Assembly (NCBI RefSeq): GCF_030936135.1
Contig: NC_082637.1
Coordinates: 9,871,001-9,935,000, forward strand
DNA from: Gavia stellata
Taxonomy: Eukaryota > Chordata > Aves > Gaviiformes > Gaviidae
DNA length: 64,000 nt
Direction: 5' to 3'
Both the position numbers and the translations under genes were made by a program. A model generated the notes under the pieces. That model was not told the origin of the DNA, ran no database searches, and worked only from the letters and a program-made list of their open reading frames with translations. Positions 1 through 12,168 of the stretch are shown here, in pieces; the first letter of the stretch is position 1; each line of letters starts with the position of its first letter.

Positions 1-3000
1 CCTCAAGCAGTCTAGTGCTTTCCTGTTGTGGACTGTCTTAGGCTGCCAGACAATTTAGAAACTCTCTCTGCATGTAAATCTCAGTGGGAACTGCGGTGGT
101 GGTTTCTGGCTATTCTAGAAGTCTTCCTCGTAACTTCTACCATATCTCTTTTTGACTAAAAGTATGCCTGCAGGCGCGCACATCCTCAAGGGTCCTTCTT
201 GCCATCCTTCTTGTAATATCCTCCCTCAGTATTAGGCGAGCCTGCCATTCCTGATCCCCAGGAGCACAGGATCTGCCCATCTTGAACCTGCCTTGTGGCC
301 CTGACCATGGGAGAGGTGGGGAAGTGGATCTAGCAGAACCTGTGCATGAGGAAAGGTATATTTCTTCAAGCTGCGTAATGGGGGAGCGGCTGGAGGACTT
401 CTGGGAGGTGGATAGTGTTTCTAACACAGTGTTCCTCTCCTGTGGAGCCTTATAATATGCTGATTAAAATATTGGCTGCACAACACCATCCTCAAGAGAA
501 TTGCCAAATCCTGTTCTCTGCCATGGGGGACAGGTCTACCCCTGCCCCGTGCCTTTTGGGGCAGGAAATCCAAGCAAGGTGGAGAGGGGGGAGCTCCCCC
601 AGACCAGATTTATAAAAGGTGCAACAAGAATGTCTCCGTATCTTACATAAATTGATGTCTTCTACATGCACTGTCAGCTAGGGCAGACCAGTCGTGAAAC
701 AGCATGACATTAGGGAGAGAGAAAGGTGGCTGTTGATGTGCTCTGGTATGTGGAAGCCCTGAGAAGTGACATAAATCCCTTCCTTCTGTCCTCAGAAGTT
801 GGATAAAACTCATTCAGTTTTTTAGAGAAGTCTCTCTAGAGTGATATGCTGTGATTGCTCTCCATTTCTTTAGTATATTTGCTTGGGAGGCATTGTTACA
901 ACAGTGCTTTAAGTGAATTACCATATGTCAGTGGTTTAGCTCTGGATCCAGCGCTGATCAGGTCTTGGCAGCAAGGCTACCCTGGTTCTAATATTATTCT
1001 CTTTCCTCAATGGACTGTGCTTTCTTGGGAGACTATTTGAGGATATTATGGACAATAAACAAAAGAAATAGACCTCACACACTATATTGGACACTTGGGA
1101 TATTTTGTTTTATGAGCTGATGAGTGTAACCAGATGACTGGAGTGAAAACAGCTGCTTGCCAGGGCTGTGGTTAAGCCATTTCTGGCACATTATTAGGAA
1201 TATTGTATTTTATGGGGCTGGAGATCACAATCCTGGAAACTATCAGTTGAGCAGGGGGTGTACAGAGTTTGAGAAGCCATTTTTAATATGTAGTAGTGGC
1301 TTGTTTCTCTGACTCTGCTGTCAGAAGACCACTGTTTTGAAGTCATAGGATCATGTGGCTAAGCATAATATGACAGATTAGGCAATCCTTTCCATCAGAT
1401 GGGAAAGATGGATATTAGTGAAGCTTTTACATAGAGGCCTTTTCCTATAGACCCCAGATTTGCTCTGGCACAGCATTTTCCACCTCTGTATTTTGCGCCA
1501 TCATTTGGAAAGTCATGCAAAGCGACATGGTTATGAGAATACTAAAATAAAGTTGGGAAGGCAACCATTTGGAGAAACATGCTGGGGTAGATTAGTTAAA
1601 ATTGGGGGGTTGAAATGGACTGAAAGTGCTGTGTAAACATTTATACTCTTTTGAGGCTTTGTAGCAGGTCTGTCATTCTTTCTTCATAGTTTTAAATCTA
1701 CTCACTGTGCTTACAGCTACAGCTTGAAGTTGGAAGTGGGGAAAGCACAGCATGAAATTATAAATATTTAGGACTGAGAAGAACCCACAGAAGAAGGTGT
1801 GTTTGTTAAAGGCATTTGAAGAACTTCAGATATGTCCATGTGGTTTAGTAATCTCCTGAAACTTACCAACCAGGGTCTCAGCCATCAGCAGGCTCTTATC
1901 AAAGGGTGATAAATTCTTCTCAAAACAAAGTTTCTACAGTATCCTGTTCTTGCCTTTAATACCTGTTGCCTCTGAAGATTTTCCCTACCTGAGTTAGGAA
2001 AGCACTATGCTAGCAACCAGGCTGCTGACAGGGCAAGTAAAGTGATCTGCCCTATTGCAAGCTGCAAAGTCATTAATATCTGGGACTCGTCAGTAGCAGT
2101 CTATCGGCATAAATCAATATGCTTAGAAAGTAAGTTAACACGCAGGAGTGAAGGCTGTGGATGGGTTAGAGGGTCCTGCACAGCGCATACACCACAGTTT
2201 AGGGGACAGGGACTGTAACAGCTCAAGTGACTGTAAATAAGGCTTTAACAGGCAGAAGGGCTGCCCTAGTCCTCGGGGAGGGAGGGGATGTGGACAGGAG
2301 GAGGCCAGCGTCAGTGCCAGTCACTGATGACCAGAGGCCTGTGTTGCAGTCGGATGCATAGCTGGCAGGTAGCTCCTTCTGGATAGATGCATTGAGGCAA
2401 CATCAGGGCAGATAACTGGATAGGCACAAGTTGCAGGCATGGGTAAGAATCTGATCAGTGTCTCTTGAGACGCTACGAATTCGTGCCCCAATTGAAGCAG
2501 AGCTACATAAACTGCATGTGCCTGTTTCTTTTCCTTAGCTACTGGTTACCAGAATATTCTCCCTTTATTTTATGAGACTTCGAATGTTGCATTTTCTAGT
2601 AGCTGTAGGGAAGTAGTCCCAGCAGAGGCACAATATTGGAAAGCTATTAACATGTGATTCCTCTGCTTTCTCCAAAGCAATTCTGTTAACTGCTCCAAAA
2701 TCCACCCAGGTCTCTGAGGCCAGGCTGTGAATATCTACCTGAATAACGTCTTGATCTGTGGCAGGGTAAGCCTATATGAGGGACAGCACTACTGACCTAT
2801 AAATGTTCGTAAAGTTTGTAATTCTATCTTTTCTTGCTTTGAGTGTCAAACTCACTGCACGAAGAGCAGGCCATGTGCAACAGCATGTCTTTAAAACTGG
2901 CTGAGTGAAAGAAATACACCTTTTTTAGAAAAGGCTGAAAATCCTGTCAGAAAAGAACTTGCATTATCAGACATGCCAATTTGCAAATCTCACATTATTT

Positions 3001-4222
3001 GTCCATTTTCTCTGCAAAATATAGCTCCCGGAGTCCTGTGATTATAAACAGGTCTCAGATCAACATTTTAAAAAAGAAGTTGTCTATCCTCCTGGTTTAA
3101 TGACAAAGCTTGGCCCTCAGGGGGCTTATTTGTGTCTTTGTTCCTGAGCAGATTTAAAAGCACATGGAACTGAAAAGGGAGAATGACCACAAGTTGCAAG
3201 TTGGAGGTTCAGACTGCAATTAGGAAAGCTTTTTCACAAGGAGGGTGGTGCAGCCCTTGGACAAGTCAACACGGAGATTGTGGAACCTGCATCATCAGAG
3301 ACTACCTTGAATTTTGGGGTCTAGTTCTTTTGGAGTCTTGAGTTTGATACTTTAAATGCGAACTCACTTCAATCTTTCACAATCTGTTTCTTCTCTAACG
3401 CATTTACAAACAAAATAACAGAAAACTCCTTTAGTCATGCTTGTTGCTTGTCTTCTTAAAACTGAGTCTTCTGTACTGTTTCATTTTGCATTCTTGACAC
3501 ATCAACAGGAATGGAGGGTCACTGGTCTGCAGCCAGTCCTGTCACCAGGAGCAGTGCCTGCGATTGCCTATAGCTCTTGGGGCTTCTTGTTGTTCTGAGG
3601 ATTAAGCCTTTATCCTTCCTTGCTTGTATTTGTTGCTTAGCTGAAGAGTCTAGGTTAAGAAAGGCTCCTTCCACAACCAAGATGGATCTAGGAGAAGGGT
3701 CCTTGTTCTTAGAAGCACTCTCACCAGCTCACTGGAGTTGCTTCTTTCACTGTTGGCTTAGGAGGAAGGAGGCTTAGGAGCCCCAGCCAAGTGCTGAAGT
3801 TTAGTGGGATGAAGCCAGACGAGCAGGTTTGTGAGACTGACTCTATGTGTATTTGCACACATACTGTTTGTTAAGCGAAATGTCAAACCTGCTTGATTAT
3901 GTGCAACTATTGAGTCTATGCTTCTTTCACCTACTTGGAACTGAAATCCCTCAGAAGAAGAGAGTTCTTGTGCTAATATTATACATTCTTTAGTGGAACA
4001 GGTAGGTTTAGTCTGATTTCACTTAAAGCAAAGCTCTACTTTTGTAAGCCGGATATATGAAAAAGCCAATGTGTGATCCTGGAGTGGTTGTTAGTGTCAA
4101 AGGGTGATATGCCATCTCAGTTGGGGAACAATCCTGTAATAATCTTGTGATGACTGACTGCTCATTGTGAAGTTTTCCCAAGTCATCTTTGTTAATACAG
4201 TAGCACAGACCCAAGAAATATG
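1..4222 (+). other. Probable TPGS2 intron / upstream sequence, no exon recognised
   Basis: No frame resembles the missing TPGS2 N terminus. The short frames here lack splice context or family resemblance. One old CR1-like fragment sits near 3.2 kb. Most likely this is the 3' part of a long TPGS2 intron. Confidence 0.5.
3190..3330 (+). repeat. Old diverged CR1-like LINE 3' fragment
   Basis: The stretch reading GGTTGGAGGTTCAGACT.., AATTAGGAAAGCTTTTTCA, AGGAGGGTGGTGCAG.. and a following GTGGAACCT-like motif matches the layout of the CR1 region just before the 3' UTR. It is diverged and partial. Confidence 0.5.
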
Positions 4223-4550
4223 CAGTTTTCTCTCAAGGCTTTAGGATGAGATATTTGACCTGATTTGAGTCATCTTGGTGTTGAGCAAAACATTTGCTGG
4301 CAAATATTCAGTTGTTCTTTGTCTTTGAGGCACATTCTGGATTTTCCCATAACACTTTGATTGTGATTTGCAGAAAAACTCCTGCACAGTTTTCTCTCAA
4401 GGTTTTAGGATGAGATATTTGACCTGATTTGAGTCATCTTGGTGTTGAGCAAAACATTTGCTGGCAAATATTCAGTTGTTCTTTGTCTTTGAGGCATGTT
4501 CTGGATTTTCCCATAACACTTTTATTGTGATTTGCAGAAAAACTCCTGCA
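4223..4550 (+). repeat. 164-bp tandem duplication spanning a TPGS2 splice acceptor
   Basis: Two head-to-tail copies, 4223-4386 and 4387-4550, with a period of 164 bp and about four mismatches by eye. Each copy carries the intron end, the TTTGCAG acceptor and the first 13 exon bases. The upstream acceptor would start an exon at 4374, and the genuine one starts at 4538. Reading from 4374 in the TPGS2 frame reaches TGA at 4425-4427. Confidence 0.95.
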
Positions 4551-4625
4551 CATTGCCAGAGGATTTAAAGAACTTCTATCTGATGACTGACGGGTTCCAG
4601 ATGACCTGGAGCGTGAAGACCGATG
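4538..4625 (+). CDS. TPGS2: TPGS2 coding exon (first in window)
   Basis: Phase-0 start after TTTGCAG, ending in phase 1 before GTGAGT. It encodes a KNSC..PEDLKNFYLMTDGF..TWSV block conserved in TPGS2. The acceptor and the first 13 exon bases are also present 164 bp upstream because of a tandem duplication. Confidence 0.92.
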
Positions 4626-7600
4626 GTGAGTCCATGGATTCCTCTCCACCAATACCCTCATTTCATTGCAACCAGTCTTTCCTTTGCAGGATCTCTTTAA
4701 TTTCAAACTTACTTTCTGCACAGTCAATACACATCTGTCAGCATCCTGCATTAGTCTGAGCAAAAGCACCTGCACCAAGTCATTTTGAATGAAAATTTAG
4801 CACCATTCCTTAAGTCGCAAAAAAATGAAGTAGTTTGTTTCTGCTAGGCAGCTCGATCAGTGACTACAGAAAACTGACCTCTGAATTAATAAGTGGGTGA
4901 AATTCTGCATGGGATTGTAGACTATTTTAGAGATGTCCTGGTGAGGAAAAAATGTGACTGCACATCAGAGGTCCCTTCCTGATGCAACAGGGCAAAGCCT
5001 ATTACTTGCATGTGCTGGGCGTCCACAGAAGAGACGTGTACACTGAACACTGGCTAGAAACCAAACAAGTCATCATGACATAAATACCATTCTGTAATGT
5101 AGTGGCCATGTGTTGACACTCAGATTTAGGTTATGTAATTTAAATCTCATACCTAGAGTCCCTCTGTAGTTCATGGAGAGAGAAGCAGGTCTAGCACATT
5201 ATCCTATCATAAAGCAGTAGGAAGAGTCACCCTCTGATAATGCCTCTTTCTCATTGAAAAGAATATGTACGTGCCGGAGCCTGATTCTGCTTTCCACCAG
5301 CTAAATCCATTCACTGGAGTTATTTCTGGAGTCAGTGGTGGAAGTGAGAACAGGACTGAGCTTTATTGTCCATCCTTGTTTGGCGAGAATCAGGCATTTC
5401 ATTCACCCTGTACTGGAGCCCTGCAACTATTATCCTGGCTCTTGTTGCCCTCAAGTGAGGTTGTCAAATTAGGCTATGGACACTGCTTGCTTCTGGAGGT
5501 GGGTGTCAAATACAGGGTTTTCCTCAGGCAGTGGAATTTCATTTCAGAGACAGTTGACATCAGGGCTCTAGCACCTGAACTGAGTCCCATCGTGTTTCAA
5601 GTGGGATTTAGTGTGTTGTGACCTCTGAAGAGTCTTGTTTTCAGGGCACACAAAGTCCACAGAGACCAAGGCAGCTCACATAACTATCTTGTTTGAGCAA
5701 GCATCCGGTAGTGCCTTCTGAGGCCTGCATACCGGCACATGGCTGAACAGGGTGCTTGTTTACTTGATGTCTGGTTACAGGACCAGAAAAGGAAAGACAA
5801 GTGACAAGTCCTCAAGCATTCATTCAGGAACACCCACATGTTGACACACTGATAAAATCCTGTGTTGGAGTGGGAACCAAGAGGATGCACCCTGAGCAGG
5901 TACCTGGGGTGGAAGAGGACAAGCTGCCCAATAAGCTGTGAATGGGTGGGGTGGTTTCTGGTAGGAAGGACAGCAGCAGGGAAAAGAGTTTTGAGGAGGT
6001 GGCTGTAGCTAGCCAGGATTTTTAATAGCCAGTTTCACAGGACTGGGCTAACAGCTGCAGCACAGGCTTAGCCAGCAGTGTAATTCTCCTACCAGCACAG
6101 CTCTAAGATAGTGTCACATCACCTGTTAGTGTGATTCTGTGGTTGAAAAAGCCTAATTTTTGCTCCTGTGGAGCCTGACTTGGTTAAGTGTCCAGGCCTG
6201 CTGGGTATGCCCATCTCTTCTCCCCCTCTGTGTTTCAGAAGAGGTTGAGTTGATGTATGAAAAAAGAAAATACCTCCTATGCTTTCCTGACACTGGATGT
6301 GATTAATGATCCATCTTATTGCAGATGCCCCAATGCCCCTGGGCTCCATGGTGATTAATAGTGTCTCGAAGCTATGTCGGCTTGGGGGTTCCTCTATGTA
6401 CACTCTGCCTAATGCACCAACTCTCGCTGACCTGGAAGATGACACAGATGAGGAAGGTAGGTCCTGTTAACAGGCTAGAAGATGTGCTCTGTCTCATCCC
6501 TTTTGCTCTGTTAGGGTAATGTTAGGTTATAGCACATGGATATAGCAACAGAAAAGATCACTCCAAGTAGATGGGGTTTTCTTTGTCTCCTGGGCTGGAT
6601 CTACTATATGTCCTATTAGGGAACTAATAGTTCCCTACAGCCTTGACAGGTAGATCTGTATGCTGTGAGTCTCATGGGGATTGTTAATGCTGCCAGTTGC
6701 TAGTATTATTTGCATCCTTTTTTAACAGCTTGGTGGCTCTCATGTTCTGCCTTTTCCCTATTTAAATTTTTAACTGAGGCTTCCTCCAGTGATTCAGCTT
6801 CTAAACTCTTTGTGTGCTTATAGTGTTACATGAATGCAAGATAACAGTTTTTGTCTTTGTAGTGAAAAGACAGCTGGATATGCTCTTTGGAATTGGAAAA
6901 GTAACTCTGGTAAATACATGTAAGTGTGAGGTGGCACTGGAAAATGTGTGTTTCCAGACTGCCTAAAAATGCTAAGCATCCTGCAGTTCGGAGAGAAAAA
7001 GAAGAAAAAAAGCCCACTCCTTTTCTCAGAGCTCTTACAGTCTAACAAGACTGGAAGAATAAAGATAAGATCAGAGCCAGGTGTCATGCTGACTCCTTAA
7101 AAAATTGCTATTTGATTTCAGTCTTATCTCGGAATCTCTATAGCTCTTGTAGCTTCTAAATGTGCCTGAAAGTTTCTTTTTGCACATTCCAGCTTGGCTG
7201 CAGTCCTGATCTTCTAGCCATTGTAATGAAATGGGCCAAATTCTGCTTCCATTTAGCCACTCAAACCTCCAGTGATGCACTTGTAAGGTACACTAAGAAA
7301 AAATCGCATCCCCGTAAGAGTTCACATCCTGACTTTCGTGGAAAATTCTTCTGAAGAGTACAGCTCTTATGTCTCGCCTCTTCCCCAGCAGCTTTAGAAT
7401 TCAAAATTATATTCTGCAAGAACTTGCAGCTACATGATCCCAAAATGGTCCTGTAGAAATGCTCTGTGGTGGTTGTGGGTCACAGGTTGAACATGAGTCA
7501 GACCGTGTGGCTGTTGAGAAGGACGCTGATGTCACACTGGAATGCATGAAGAAATGTATATGTCTCCAAGTTCATCAAAGTCTTCTGTCAAGAGAAAAAG

Positions 7601-10600
7601 AATAAACTGTTCTCCCCGCCCTCCTTAGAAAAAAAGAAAGTAGGGCAAAAAAGGAATGGTGGCTAGAACAGAAGTAATGGGTTCAATTGCAGCAAGGAAG
7701 ATTCAGGATCCACACGAGGAAAACTTCCAAGTGATAATGATGGATTTGTGTTGACTGCCTGAAGATTGTGGCATCTCCAACACTGGAGGACTTTAAGAAA
7801 AGATTAGACAAACACCTCTCAGGAGTGACATCTGTAAAGCTGATCTTGCTTTATGCCAGGGAAGGACTAGAGGGCAGTTTGATGTCTTTTTTTCAGCCAT
7901 CTGATTTTGACTGTGGTTTTTTTTCCTACCGGAGATTAAAATTTTTCTCACTTTTTTATTTTTTTTTTAAACACGGGGAACTTAATCCTTTCCAAGAAGT
8001 ATAAATGTAATAGTTTGATTTAGTTCTTCCTCGGTTGATTTGTTAAGTATCAAATAGATAGACTCTTTGCAGCCAAGTCACAGTCAGTTTTCCAAACATA
8101 TTTCATGAAGATTTTTTTCTATTTTCAGGTAATGGAGACAAACCAGAGAAACCACACTTTGATTCTCGTAGTCTTATCTTTGAATTAGACCCATGCAATG
8201 GGAATGGGAAAGTTTGTCTTGTTTATAAGCACGCTAAACCAGGTAAGACTGAAAAGAGCAAAGTTAGCCATCTCTTGTGAATTGTATCTGGAGGCCACAT
8301 GTGTAGAATCATCTTGCATTTCTGATCTTCTTTGCAGTTTGTAGATGAATATTTACTGGGATGTCCTGTCCTCTCTGAAGTCAGGGGCTAAACTTAACTA
8401 GAAACGTCACTAGAGCTAACATTTTCCCTCCTTTTAATGCTGGAGTCTGAGTTATATTTATGATTTCTGCATGCATAGAAGAAACAGGAAGGCATTCACA
8501 TATGACTACAGACAATCATATTGAAATAATACAGAGAGCTATTGCTCAGCCACTAACATATCTCTGGCTACTTGCATGTCTCAGAAAAATTTCCTTACAT
8601 CTTGATGAGAAAGGCTGTAACTCTTCTTAGAAGCAAAGGGTAGGTGGTAAAAAAGGTCCTTAGCTGATTGAGACAGACTTAGACTGGTTCCTCCACCTTG
8701 TGCATGGATGCAGAGCCTCCAGATGCTAACTAGGTCAAAATTTGGCAGGAAGGGTTGAATAGGAGAGTGAAAGAAGTGAGCTGAGCTGTTTCTTCTGACA
8801 GATACACAGAAAACTGTTATCAGTCAGTGATTAGTGAAACGTCGGAGTCACTTGTAAAGTAGTTGTCACCTGACACAGTGCACAGGTCACTAGGTGTATG
8901 TGTACACGTTTATGTTCACTGTGTGTGGGTGTGCAATTGTGATACACCTGTTCTTAAGAAAACTGGTTGTTATCTTGTGTCTTTCATTGGGTGTGACTAC
9001 ACCTCCCAAGGCAGAAACTTCTTACTTGTCCTCTTGCCTTCCAGTGTTAGTGGTTTCAGCACCTGCAGTGGATAACCTGGGCAAGGGAAGGGAGCGTCGT
9101 TTACAGGTGTTGATGTCAACACAGGGAGCAGTGTGTTTAACTGACAATGTTCAGCATCTCAATTTCCCAAGTAAAATCACTTCTTTTTATACTACAAAGG
9201 ATGTAGCCACCAGAGAAATACTTGATCACTGTGGAAAGATTTTGCAAAATGTGTTTTTGTTGGCAGCGCACACTCCCATGACTTCCAGACTCTGGACTCT
9301 ATTCAGTAATCCAGATGACTGACAGTTGAGTTAGTTGCCTTGTACTTTGTGGGGCAGATAAATGTTTGCCATAATTGTACTTTGAACTTACACTACAAAG
9401 TTGCTGATGTCCAAGCATGTCCCATGTAGCGCATCAGTCCCAGGTTGGGAAGGAATAGCATTGTATCCATTTTGCACTGGGGAAAGTGAGTATAACGGCT
9501 ATTGCACGAGTATTTTTAGTAAGGCTGGAAGCAGAACCAAGTCCTTTTCAGTCCCCATGCTCTAAGTGTTAAACCGCATTGCCTCTGGATAATCATCTAT
9601 GTTAGGCAGGGATGCTGCATTTTAGAAGCTGCAGCCTTTCTGATAAGTATGTTGTGCCTCCCACCTGACAATGGCCAAGGGTTGATCTTATCACTGCAAA
9701 GCAACAGTGTAATTTGTGTTTGTTTTGTTCTAGTTGTCTCCCCAGACACAGAGATATGGTTCCTGGACAGAGCTCTGTATTGGCATTTCCTCACCAAAAC
9801 CTTCACAGCCTATTACCGCCTGCTCATTACCCACCTGGGTCTCCCACAGTGGCAGTATGCCTTCACCAGCTATGGGGTCAGCCCCCAGGCCAAGGTAGGA
9901 CAGCAGAATCCAGCTCCAGTATTTTGCATAAGTATAGACTGGAAAAACATCTTCCCACCTTTTGACAAGCAGTCTGTAGGCTGAAGTGGGCCTCCCTAGT
10001 GAGCCATGGAAGGGGCCATGAGTCTTTCCCCTATAGTGTGTTAACAGTCATTTGTTTATGTTAGTGAATTCACTAACCCTGCTTTTCTCACCTGAGTTGG
10101 GCTCTACCTTTGACTTCTAATAGCAGGTGGTGGAACCCCAATTATTTCTTTGCTTTCTTGACTCTGAAGCAAACCTCCACTTCCGTAACTGCTGGCAAGC
10201 GAGGAGATCTAAAGCCATTCATCCCCACCGCTATGTAAGATTTGTCTAGATCAGTTTTCTGGGCATAGCACTGAACAAGACCCTACTGCTCTCTGGGTGG
10301 AGAGGAAAGTCCAGGTATGCATTAGACAGAAGCCCAGAGGAAGACTATGAGCTTGAGCCTTGCCAAGAATATTAATTCCTTTGCATCCTCCTCAGTCATG
10401 AAGGGATGCCTTGATAAAAATGATGCCCAAAAAGGGGCAATTTAAATGCCAACAGTCCAAGAAGTAGTTATAAGAGAGCTCCAGGTACAGCCTCTTGACC
10501 ATTCCAGCCCCTTATTATTATTAAAATTGTTCTTCTGCTCTCCAACAACCCTGCTATTAGAGGCTCCTGCGATTCCTCTGGGCTTGACTGGGCCTTCAGC

Positions 10601-12130
10601 CCTAACCCTGCTTCCACCTTGTGAGAGGTTGGGGAATGGATCTGACAATACTACCGAACACAGCACATAAGCCTGTGCAATGTCTGTGCGTGTTGGCGAG
10701 GCCTGGTGGGTCTCAGTGAGTGTCCTGCACTTCACCCAGACATGACAGCTGTCTTACCAGCATGACATTCCTCGCTCCTGCCTCAGCCCTGTGCATACAT
10801 CAGAACTACTCAGTAAAATCACTGCCACCTTCCCATCTATCAGTGGCTGTAGAATTTGGCTCTTTGTATTTCTGGTGTCTTCCCTGTTATACTGTGCTCG
10901 ACTTTATCAGTCAAGGCTGTGTACATGGTACTCTAGCATATGCCTGTGCTCTGCCTTCCTATAACTTTCCTGCTATAATATTTTGTTATGTTCAGTATAT
11001 TCACAAACCTTAGTGAAGTCATTCATGTATTCCTAATCATTCACAGCCTCTGTTAGTTAAATCCTTCTAGTATGTTAACCATTATCATTCTTAAAGGTCT
11101 TCAAGGGTGGTATATTAAAGCTGTTTTCCATTAAGCAGTACATGCATAGATTGCCATCTACATTTTGTTATTGATCTTTTGTTTATCACCTTGTTCAACA
11201 CTTTGTTGATGGTTTCAGTGGGATTTGTAATACCATAACCCCTACAGTTTTATTTCCTGACTTCGTCAGTGGAAAACTGATAGGAAAAACACTAAGAGAT
11301 GAGAACTGCAGGACATAACATTGTGGTGGCATCTGAAAACAAAACAAAAAAAAAATCGTTGTGGTCACTTCTAGATGTAAAATCAGGCCGAAGAGAAACG
11401 AACACAAAATCCTTTGTGTAAAGAGTTAGAAAACCTGCATTATTGTATGTGTGAAGAGCAGGAGGGAGGCTATATTTTGAGAAGTTCAACTAGTTTGGTT
11501 CCAATTTATAAGCACTTTTAAATCCCAAGTTTTTTTTAATCTTTTCTGCTTCTCTGAATCTAAATAAATGTGGTTTAGTTTCATCCCCTCCCTTTGCTTT
11601 TTCTCCTGTGGTTTAAATCAGGAGTTGCTCCTGATAGGAGTTACACTGCAGGAAAGGTAGTGTTAGGTTTGTGTCTGGTTCTCCTCTTCCCTGTCTGGAA
11701 TGTGGGACAGTTCCAGGGCTATAGCTGTAGCTGTGCCTTGTGTATCCTTATCACAAGGCACTCTGTGCAGTCCTGTAAACTGCAAACTGATAAGTGGTGT
11801 ATATGATTAAAATCAGGTCTCAGGGCTGAGGGGGAACAGGGTCAAAATGTCTAATTGCAGTTTGATTTTAACCTCTTCCTTCCCCACCATCCTGCATTTC
11901 AGCAATGGTTTAACATGTATAAACCCATAACCATCAACACAGCTCTCCTCTCTGAAGAAGCTGATTCCTTTGTGAACAAGCTGGACCCCAATAAGGTATT
12001 TAAAAGCAAGAACAAAACACCAGTGATGAAGAAGAAACCACCCCCCCAGCCAGCAGGCTCCCAAAAAAGTCACACAAGCATGACCTCCTCCAAGACATCC
12101 TTACTACCTGGGAATTCTTCAAGGAAGTGA
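4538..12130 (+). CDS. TPGS2: TPGS2, tubulin polyglutamylase complex subunit 2 (3' five coding exons; 5' end outside window)
   Basis: Non-catalytic subunit of the tubulin polyglutamylase complex, the TTLL1-containing enzyme that adds glutamate side chains to tubulin tails in cilia and neurons (family knowledge). Five exons join in phase: 4538-4625, 6325-6456, 8129-8242, 9734-9894 and 11903-12130. All have AG/GT boundaries, and together they encode 240 residues plus stop. Recognisable blocks are PEDLKNFYLMTDGF in the first exon, NAPTLADLEDD in the second, EIWFLDRALYWHFL and LPQWQYAFTSYG in the fourth, and a lysine/proline-rich tail after FVNKLDP in the last. The human protein is about 300 residues, so roughly 55-60 N-terminal residues are missing. 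I found no matching exon in bases 1-4537, so it should lie 5' of the window. The gene is convergent with AQP7. Confidence 0.93.
6325..6456 (+). CDS. TPGS2: TPGS2 coding exon
   Basis: Follows TTATTGCAG and ends before GTAGGT. Phase is 1 at both ends. It encodes PLGSMVINSVSK and SLPNAPTLADLEDDTDE-type sequence typical of TPGS2. Confidence 0.92.
7660..7880 (+). repeat. Old diverged CR1-like LINE 3' fragment in TPGS2 intron
   Basis: A series of motifs typical of CR1 3' ends occurs in order: a caaggaagattcag stretch, then GTGGCATCTCCAACACTGGA, a ..TTTAAGAAAAGATTAGACAA.. stretch, and a short tail. It is heavily diverged with no intact frame. Confidence 0.5.
8129..8242 (+). CDS. TPGS2: TPGS2 coding exon
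   Basis: Follows CTATTTTCAG and ends before GTAAGA, phase 1 to 1. It encodes EKPHFDSRSLIFELD and KVCLVYKHAKP. Confidence 0.93.
9734..9894 (+). CDS. TPGS2: TPGS2 coding exon
   Basis: Follows TTTTGTTCTAG and ends before GTAGGA, phase 1 to 0. It encodes the most conserved part of the protein, including FLDRALYWHFL, AYYRLLITHLGLPQW and AFTSYGVSPQAK. Confidence 0.95.
11903..12130 (+). CDS. TPGS2: TPGS2 terminal coding exon with stop
   Basis: Follows CCTGCATTTCAG and runs 75 codons to TGA. It encodes QWFNMYKPIT.. and SFVNKLDPNKVFKSKNK, then a basic proline/serine-rich tail (KKKPPPQPAG..) ending in SRK, as in other vertebrate TPGS2. Confidence 0.94.
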   Translation, partial: QWFNMYKPITINTALLSEEADSFVNKLDPNKVFKSKNKTPVMKKKPPPQPAGSQKSHTSMTSSKTSLLPGNSSRK

Positions 12131-12162
12131 GACCCCCAAATCTGACCCTGGACAGCATTTGC

Positions 12163-12168
12163 AATAAA
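12163..12168 (+). terminator. TPGS2: TPGS2 poly(A) signal
   Basis: AATAAA lies 33 bp after the TGA stop. It is the first canonical signal downstream and is compatible with a very short 3' UTR. Confidence 0.7.
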
